Assembly: GCA_033809435.1 (NCBI GenBank)
Contig: JAPXLS010000135.1
Span: forward strand, 1 to 6,261
From: JAAZIN01 sp033809435
Lineage (GTDB): Bacteria; Bacillota; Dethiobacteria; DTU022
Length of the DNA: 6,261 nt
Reading direction: 5' to 3'
Of this stretch, positions 1 through 6,261 are shown one piece after another. Numbering within the stretch: the stretch's first letter is position 1; each line of letters opens with the position of its first letter. Position numbers and translations under genes: made by a program. A model generated the notes under the pieces. That model made no database searches. It saw only the letters and a list, made by a program, of their open reading frames with translations, and was not told where the DNA came from.

Positions 1-1
1 G

Positions 2-2944
<2,943 letters not shown>

Positions 2945-2951
2945 TCTCCAT

Positions 2952-2981
2952 TTGTCATGAGCTGAAGGCAAGTGTTATCCC
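2952..2981 (+). promoter_or_regulatory. Weak candidate promoter in the secA-prfB spacer
   Basis: TTGTCA at 2952-2957 (5 of 6 to the sigma-70/sigma-A -35 box) is followed after 18 nt by TATCCC at 2976-2981, preceded by a TGn extended -10 element at 2973-2975. The -10 match is only 3 of 6. The 64-nt spacer has no hairpin or T-tract that looks like a terminator, so prfB is probably also reached by read-through from secA. This is a pattern match only. Confidence 0.22.
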
Positions 2982-2997
2982 AATTTTGCTAAAGAAA

Positions 2998-3003
2998 GGT
3001 GAT
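2998..3003 (+). promoter_or_regulatory. prfB ribosome binding site that fixes the start
   Basis: GGTGAT at 2998-3003 is complementary to the 16S rRNA 3' end and lies 5 nt before ATG 3009. It supports ATG 3009 as the prfB start. The ATG at 3002 overlaps this site and opens an unrelated frame that stops within 20 codons. Confidence 0.75.
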
Positions 3004-3008
3004 GCTCT

Positions 3009-4155
3009 ATGCTGAAAGAATATACCGAAACGCTGGCCCTTCAGCGTCAGCGTTTTCTTGAAATGGGGGCTTCTCTTTGAATATGGGCGAAAAAAAGCTC
3101 AACTGAAAGAATCCGAGGAAAATGCGGCGGACCCCGCTTTATGGGAAGAGGGGGCCCGGGCCCAGGAATTTATGAAAAAGATGGGGACCTTGCGTGAGCA
3201 GATCCGGCCGCTGCAGGAGCTCGAAGGCCGGCTGGAGGAAATCGAGGTGTTGCTGGAGCTGGCCGGCGAGAACCCTGATGAGGGCAAAGAGGCGCTGCAG
3301 GAGGCGGCTGATTTGCTGGAACTGACTGCCCGGCAGCTCGATCAGTTGGAGCTGGAGACTCTTTTCAGCGGTGAATATGATTTTAGCGATGCTATTGTCT
3401 CCCTCCATCCGGGAGCCGGCGGCCTGGAATCCCAGGATTGGGCGGAAATGCTGCTGCGTATGTATGCACGCTGGTCAGAGCAGAAGGGCTGGGAGATAGA
3501 GCTGGTGGATCTGCTTCCGGGGGACGAGGCGGGTGTGAAAAGTGCAACATTCATTGTGCGCGGCCACGGTGCCTATGGTTACCTGCAGGCGGAGAAAGGG
3601 GTGCACCGGTTAATCCGGATATCTCCCTTTGATACCGCCCGGCGCCGCCATACTTCCTTTGCCTCCATTGATGTGATCCCCGAAGTAGAGGCGGAAGAAT
3701 ACGAAATCAATTCCGATGACCTTCGCATCGACACATTTCGTTCCAGCGGCGCCGGTGGACAGCATGTGAACAAAACTGATTCTGCAGTGCGGATCACCCA
3801 CCTGCCCACCGGTCTGGTCGTTACCTGCCAGAATAATCGTTCCCAGCATAGCAACCGGCTGCAGGCGATGCGCATACTCCAGGCTCGCCTTGCAGAAATG
3901 CAGCGGCGGGAGCAGGCTGCGGAGCTTTCTGCCCTGCGGGGCTCCCAGAAAGAGATAGCCTGGGGCAGCCAGATCCGCACTTATATATTTCATCCCTTTA
4001 CCCTGGTCAAGGATCACCGGACCGGTGTGGAGATGGGGCAGGTTGATGCAGTTATGGATGGAGAGCTCGATCCCTTTATCGAGGCATATTTGCGCCGGCA
4101 GGCCCAGCTGCGTTCACAGAGCGAGGCCTTTTCCACGGAAGAGGGCCGGGCATGA
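3009..4155 (+). CDS. prfB: Peptide chain release factor 2, with programmed +1 frameshift
   Basis: RF2 recognises UGA and UAA in the ribosomal A site and triggers hydrolysis of peptidyl-tRNA. The reading is 3009-3077 joined to 3079-4155, giving 381 residues; E. coli RF2 has 365. The first part encodes 23 residues ending in GASL and meets UGA at 3078; skipping one base continues with EYGRKKAQLKES and the ADPALW segment typical of RF2. The stop-codon recognition tripeptide SPF is at 205-207 and the catalytic GGQ at 249-251, both almost exactly at the E. coli positions. The residue equivalent to E. coli 246 is Ser, unlike the Thr of strain K-12. The extra length is mainly a C-terminal tail after the GELDPFI segment. 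An open frame from TTG 3058 would miss the true N terminus. The gene ends in UGA, overlapping the next start by 4 nt (ATGA). Confidence 0.97.
3065..3081 (+). promoter_or_regulatory. Programmed +1 frameshift site of prfB
   Basis: GGGGG at 3065-3069 acts as an internal Shine-Dalgarno-like stimulator, able to pair with CCUCC through one G-U pair. It is followed by the slippery CTT at 3075-3077 and the in-frame TGA at 3078-3080. In the known mechanism, scarce RF2 makes the ribosome pause at UGA, tRNA-Leu slips from CUU to UUU, and translation resumes at GAA 3079. This forms a negative feedback loop on RF2 level. Here the stimulator is 5 nt from CTT and the stop is followed by A; in E. coli these are 3 nt and C. 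RF2-like sequence on both sides supports the call. Confidence 0.93.
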
Positions 4156-5024
4156 GCAAGCATCGCCTGTACATCTCGCTCAAGAATAGAGCTGTTCCCA
4201 TTCTCGGTGTTCTGCTGGGATCGGTGATCATGGCGGCGGCGATGAACCTGTTTTTGCTCCCTAACCGTCTTGCCGCCGGCGGGATCAGCGGTTTGAGCGT
4301 CATACTTTTTCACCTTTTCCGGGTACCGGCGGGATTAAGTATAGCTCTTTTGAATCTGCCTCTCTTTATTGCCGCCTGGTTTATCCTGGGCCGGGGTGTG
4401 GTGGCGCGCAGCCTTCTGGGGACCTTTCTTTTTTCTGCCGCTCTCGAGTTGACGGCTCCCTGTTTGCCGGCTGCAACCAGGGATCCCTTGCTGGCGGCGC
4501 TGTACGGAGGAGTGATCATGGGGGTGGGCCTTGGTCTGGTTTTCCGGTGCCGCGGGTCCACCGGTGGGACCGCTTTGCTTTCGCTCATTTTGAGCCGGAC
4601 TACCGGGCTGACAGCGGGCCAGGGTCTTCTGGGCGGCGACCTGGCGGTAATCACCCTGGCAGTTTTTGTATTCGGCGGCGAGGCGGCCATGTATGCCATA
4701 CTCTCGTTATTTGTAAGCGCCAAAGTAATCGATCTGCTTCAGGAAGGCTTCAGTCTGGCAAAGGCGGCCTTTATTGTTACGATTCGCGGTGAAGAGATCA
4801 ATCGCCGGTTGCTTCAGGATCTGGGCAGGGGTGTGACCAGGCTGGCCGGCCGGGGCGGCTACAGCGGCGAGGAGAAGGAGGTTCTGCTCTGTGTGGTCAC
4901 CCGCCCGCAGCTAGCCCGGTTGAAAGAACTGATCTACGAACAGGATCCTTTCGCTTTTGTGATTATAGGGAACGCCGGTGAAGTGCACGGTGAAGGGTTT
5001 AAAAAATTTTTCGGTCCCGATTGA
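4152..5024 (+). CDS. YitT/YvjA-family (UPF0750) membrane protein with DUF2179 tail
   Basis: This 290-residue protein has an integral membrane N-terminal part with hydrophobic segments near residues 14-36, 62-80, 84-104, 112-132, 158-176 and 178-196. The family motif RGSTGGT is at 134-140. The soluble C-terminal part, about 205-290, has the DUF2179 signature: GRGVTRLAGRGGYSGEEKEV at 225-244, then a DPFAF segment and a final GEGF. The biochemical role of the family is not known; a transport or small-molecule sensing role would be a guess. GAGGG at 4141-4145, 6 nt before ATG 4152, lies inside prfB, and the start overlaps the prfB stop, so the two are probably translationally coupled. In B. subtilis, as I recall, yvjA holds the same place after prfB, so this is probably its positional counterpart. 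The stop is TGA. The family call is firm; the function is open. Confidence 0.92.
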   Translation: MSKHRLYISLKNRAVPILGVLLGSVIMAAAMNLFLLPNRLAAGGISGLSVILFHLFRVPAGLSIALLNLPLFIAAWFILGRGVVARSLLGTFLFSAALELTAPCLPAATRDPLLAALYGGVIMGVGLGLVFRCRGSTGGTALLSLILSRTTGLTAGQGLLGGDLAVITLAVFVFGGEAAMYAILSLFVSAKVIDLLQEGFSLAKAAFIVTIRGEEINRRLLQDLGRGVTRLAGRGGYSGEEKEVLLCVVTRPQLARLKELIYEQDPFAFVIIGNAGEVHGEGFKKFFGPD

Positions 5025-5160
5025 TCATGCTTCACAATAAAAGACTTCAGCTTCCTCCCCATCCTCAGGCAAAAGATGCGCCTTCGTGAAATTTACCCCT
5101 TTTTCGCTGCAGATCCCCATTTTTCACCTGTTCAGGACGCCAATCCATTATATCCCTGGG

Positions 5161-5245
5161 AAAAGTTATTTTATTTTAATAAATTAGCAGGAATAAGGTC
5201 TTACCTGTCGAATATTGTTCTCACATATTAAGTTTATGTTAAGTC
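5161..5245 (+). promoter_or_regulatory. Probable promoter region for ftsEX
   Basis: The most AT-rich stretch of the window lies directly upstream of ftsE, as expected of a promoter. The best box pair I can find is TTACCT at 5201-5206 and CATATT at 5224-5229, 17 nt apart, matching the sigma-A consensus at only 3 and 4 positions. Another weak -35 candidate is TTGTTC at 5215-5220. The location is reasonable, but the exact boxes are not established. Confidence 0.3.
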
Positions 5246-5250
5246 AGGAG
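5246..5250 (+). promoter_or_regulatory. ftsE ribosome binding site
   Basis: AGGAG at 5246-5250 lies 11 nt before ATG 5262, a rather long spacing. No other in-frame start exists between the upstream TAA at 5229 and ATG 5262, so the ftsE start is fixed despite the spacing. Confidence 0.65.
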
Positions 5251-5261
5251 ACAGTCGATCT

Positions 5262-5951
5262 ATGGTAGAGGCCAAAGCGTTATATCATCGTTATGAAAAA
5301 AACAGCGGCTATGTTCTGAACAATTTGAACTTCACCGTCAACCGGGGTGAATTTGTCTTTATCATTGGAGCCAGCGGTGCGGGTAAAACTACCTTATTCA
5401 AAATGATCATCAGGGAGATTGTTCCGGCCGAGGGCACCTTGAAAATTTTCGGACATGATCTCTCCCGCATGCCGCGTCACCGCGTACCGTACCTGCGTCG
5501 CAACATCGGGATGGTTTTTCAGGATTTCCGGCTTCTCGATGAACGAACCGCCTTTGAGAATATCGCATTCGCCATGCGGGTTACGGGAGCTTCCAACCGC
5601 GAAATCAGGCGCCGCGTTCCCTATGTGCTGGATCTTGTCGGGCTGACGGAGAAAACCGGGGCCAGAGTATGCGATCTTTCGGGCGGCGAACAGCAGCGCA
5701 TCGGGCTGGCGCGGGCAATTATCAATAGGCCGGCCATGATTATCGCAGATGAGCCCACGGGCAACCTTGATCCGGAGAATTCCCTTGAAATCATGAACAT
5801 CTTGCGCACAATCAATATTCGCGGGACTACTGTTCTGGTTGCAACACACAATCGGGAAATTGTCGACCGCCTGAAAAAAAGGGTTATCCTCCTGGATAAA
5901 GGCAGACTGGCCGCTGATGAGGCAAAGGGGGTCTATGCCGGTGCATTATAA
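5262..5951 (+). CDS. ftsE: Cell division ATP-binding protein FtsE
   Basis: FtsE is the cytoplasmic ATPase of the ABC-like FtsEX complex, which does not transport a known substrate but passes ATP-driven changes to cell-wall hydrolases (for example CwlO in B. subtilis, PcsB in Streptococcus). The 229 residues are the usual family length. All ABC motifs are intact: Walker A GASGAGKTT at 36-44, Q-loop Gln 87 in GMVFQDFRLL, signature LSGGEQQR at 139-146, Walker B MIIADEPT at 159-166 with catalytic Glu 164, and the H-loop His 196 in VATHN. The FtsE-type FRLLDERTAFENIAFAMRV segment follows the Q-loop. The AT-rich region upstream suggests its own promoter, separate from the secA-prfB-yitT group. The 3' end overlaps ftsX by 17 nt, a usual sign of stoichiometric coupling. 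The stop is TAA, unlike the three genes before it. Confidence 0.97.
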   Translation: MVEAKALYHRYEKNSGYVLNNLNFTVNRGEFVFIIGASGAGKTTLFKMIIREIVPAEGTLKIFGHDLSRMPRHRVPYLRRNIGMVFQDFRLLDERTAFENIAFAMRVTGASNREIRRRVPYVLDLVGLTEKTGARVCDLSGGEQQRIGLARAIINRPAMIIADEPTGNLDPENSLEIMNILRTINIRGTTVLVATHNREIVDRLKKRVILLDKGRLAADEAKGVYAGAL

Positions 5952-6261
5952 CGGATTTCTCTATGCCTGGAGGGAAGCCCTGCGCAGCCTTTACCGGAAC
6001 AAGTGGATGACTGCGGCCTCCGTGGGGGTGGTTGTGGTTACACTGCTTATGCTCGGCGGTTTCATGCTGGTGAATCTGAACCTGAGGCATATCACCGAAG
6101 ATGTCAAGGAACAGGTGGAAATTGTCCTTTATGTCGAGGACGGTGCCACCCTGGCTGAACGAAATGAGCTGCGTGAGAAGCTCATTGCACACAGTTCCCT
6201 TTCGGAAGTCCACTTTGTATCCAAAGATGAGGCCCTGCAGCGCCTGAAGAAACAGATGGGC
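5935..6261 (+). CDS. ftsX: Cell division protein FtsX, N-terminal part, cut by window end
   Basis: FtsX is the membrane partner of FtsE. The 109 visible residues begin MPVHYNGFLYAWREALRSLY, with the family pattern of a short cytoplasmic N terminus (REAL.SLYRNKWM), one transmembrane segment near 26-47, and the start of the large extracellular domain (VEIVLYVEDGATL, then VSKDEAL), which in relatives contacts the hydrolase or its regulator. The frame is open to the last base; full FtsX proteins are about 300 residues, so roughly two thirds are missing. ATG 5935 overlaps the ftsE end by 17 nt and is preceded by AAAGGGGG at 5924-5931. GTG 5941 is a possible alternative start two codons later and has a more usual distance from the G-run. 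Confidence 0.95.
   Translation, partial: MPVHYNGFLYAWREALRSLYRNKWMTAASVGVVVVTLLMLGGFMLVNLNLRHITEDVKEQVEIVLYVEDGATLAERNELREKLIAHSSLSEVHFVSKDEALQRLKKQMG

Larger units (their letters stand above)
5025..5261 (+). other. AT-rich spacer between the YitT-family gene and ftsE
   Basis: This 237-nt spacer is about 39% GC by hand count, clearly below the flanking genes, with a core of about 24% GC at 5161-5240. I see no strong intrinsic terminator: the best hairpin, AGGC with GCCT around 5067-5083, has a 4-bp stem and no T-tract. A short inverted repeat AGGT-CTT-ACCT is at 5196-5206. The yitT frame stays open after its TGA until TAA 5229-5231, and includes an ATG at 5076 that would give a 51-residue aromatic-rich peptide with only a weak AGG 6 nt upstream. 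I do not recognise that peptide. In B. subtilis a cytochrome gene, cccB, lies here, but no CxxCH motif is visible. Confidence 0.7.

Noticed and set aside
3002..3061. Small open frame from ATG 3002
   Set aside because: The ATG overlaps the Shine-Dalgarno sequence of prfB and the frame ends after 19 codons.
3058..3078. TTG 3058 as the prfB start
   Set aside because: It lacks a suitable ribosome binding site and would omit the N-terminal 23 residues that match RF2 once the CTT TGA frameshift is recognised.
5002..5011. AAAAATTTTT palindrome at the end of the YitT-family gene, considered as part of a terminator
   Set aside because: It has no loop for a hairpin, lies inside the coding frame (Lys-Lys-Phe-Phe codons), and has no GC stem.
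5027..5089. Twenty-codon frame just after the YitT-family stop
   Set aside because: No ribosome binding site, short, and no recognisable sequence.
5236..5268. Ten-codon upstream frame MLSQETVDLW overlapping the ftsE start
   Set aside because: Its ATG has no upstream Shine-Dalgarno sequence; the AGGAG lies inside it and serves ftsE.

Overview
This is a housekeeping segment of a chromosome, most likely from a Bacillota (Firmicutes) lineage with fairly high GC, perhaps a clostridial or syntrophic group. The order secA, prfB, YitT-family membrane gene, ftsE, ftsX matches, from memory, the Bacillus subtilis order secA-prfB-yvjA-cccB-ftsE-ftsX, but without cccB. All genes are on the + strand. I saw no mobile element, CRISPR array, tRNA or rRNA.

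Layout: 2-2944 is secA, missing about 15 N-terminal residues at the window edge. 2945-3008 is a 64-nt spacer with the prfB ribosome binding site. 3009-4155 is prfB (release factor 2), which is split: 23 codons, an in-frame UGA at 3078-3080 within CTT TGA, then the long second part in the +1 frame. 4152-5024 is a YitT/YvjA-type membrane protein that overlaps prfB by 4 nt (ATGA). 5025-5261 is a spacer of about 39% GC with an 80-nt core of about 24% GC, probably a promoter or leader for the next unit. 5262-5951 is ftsE, and ftsX starts inside its 3' end and runs off the window.

Functionally the window joins protein export (SecA ATPase), translation termination at UGA/UAA (RF2, autoregulated by frameshifting), a membrane protein of unknown role, and the FtsEX complex that controls cell-wall hydrolases during division or growth.

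I found no evidence of an entirely new system. The points most worth a second look are the frameshift cassette, whose spacing and stop context differ from the E. coli paradigm; a large extra segment between the SecA nucleotide-binding and preprotein-binding regions; and an in-frame open stretch after the yitT UGA stop.
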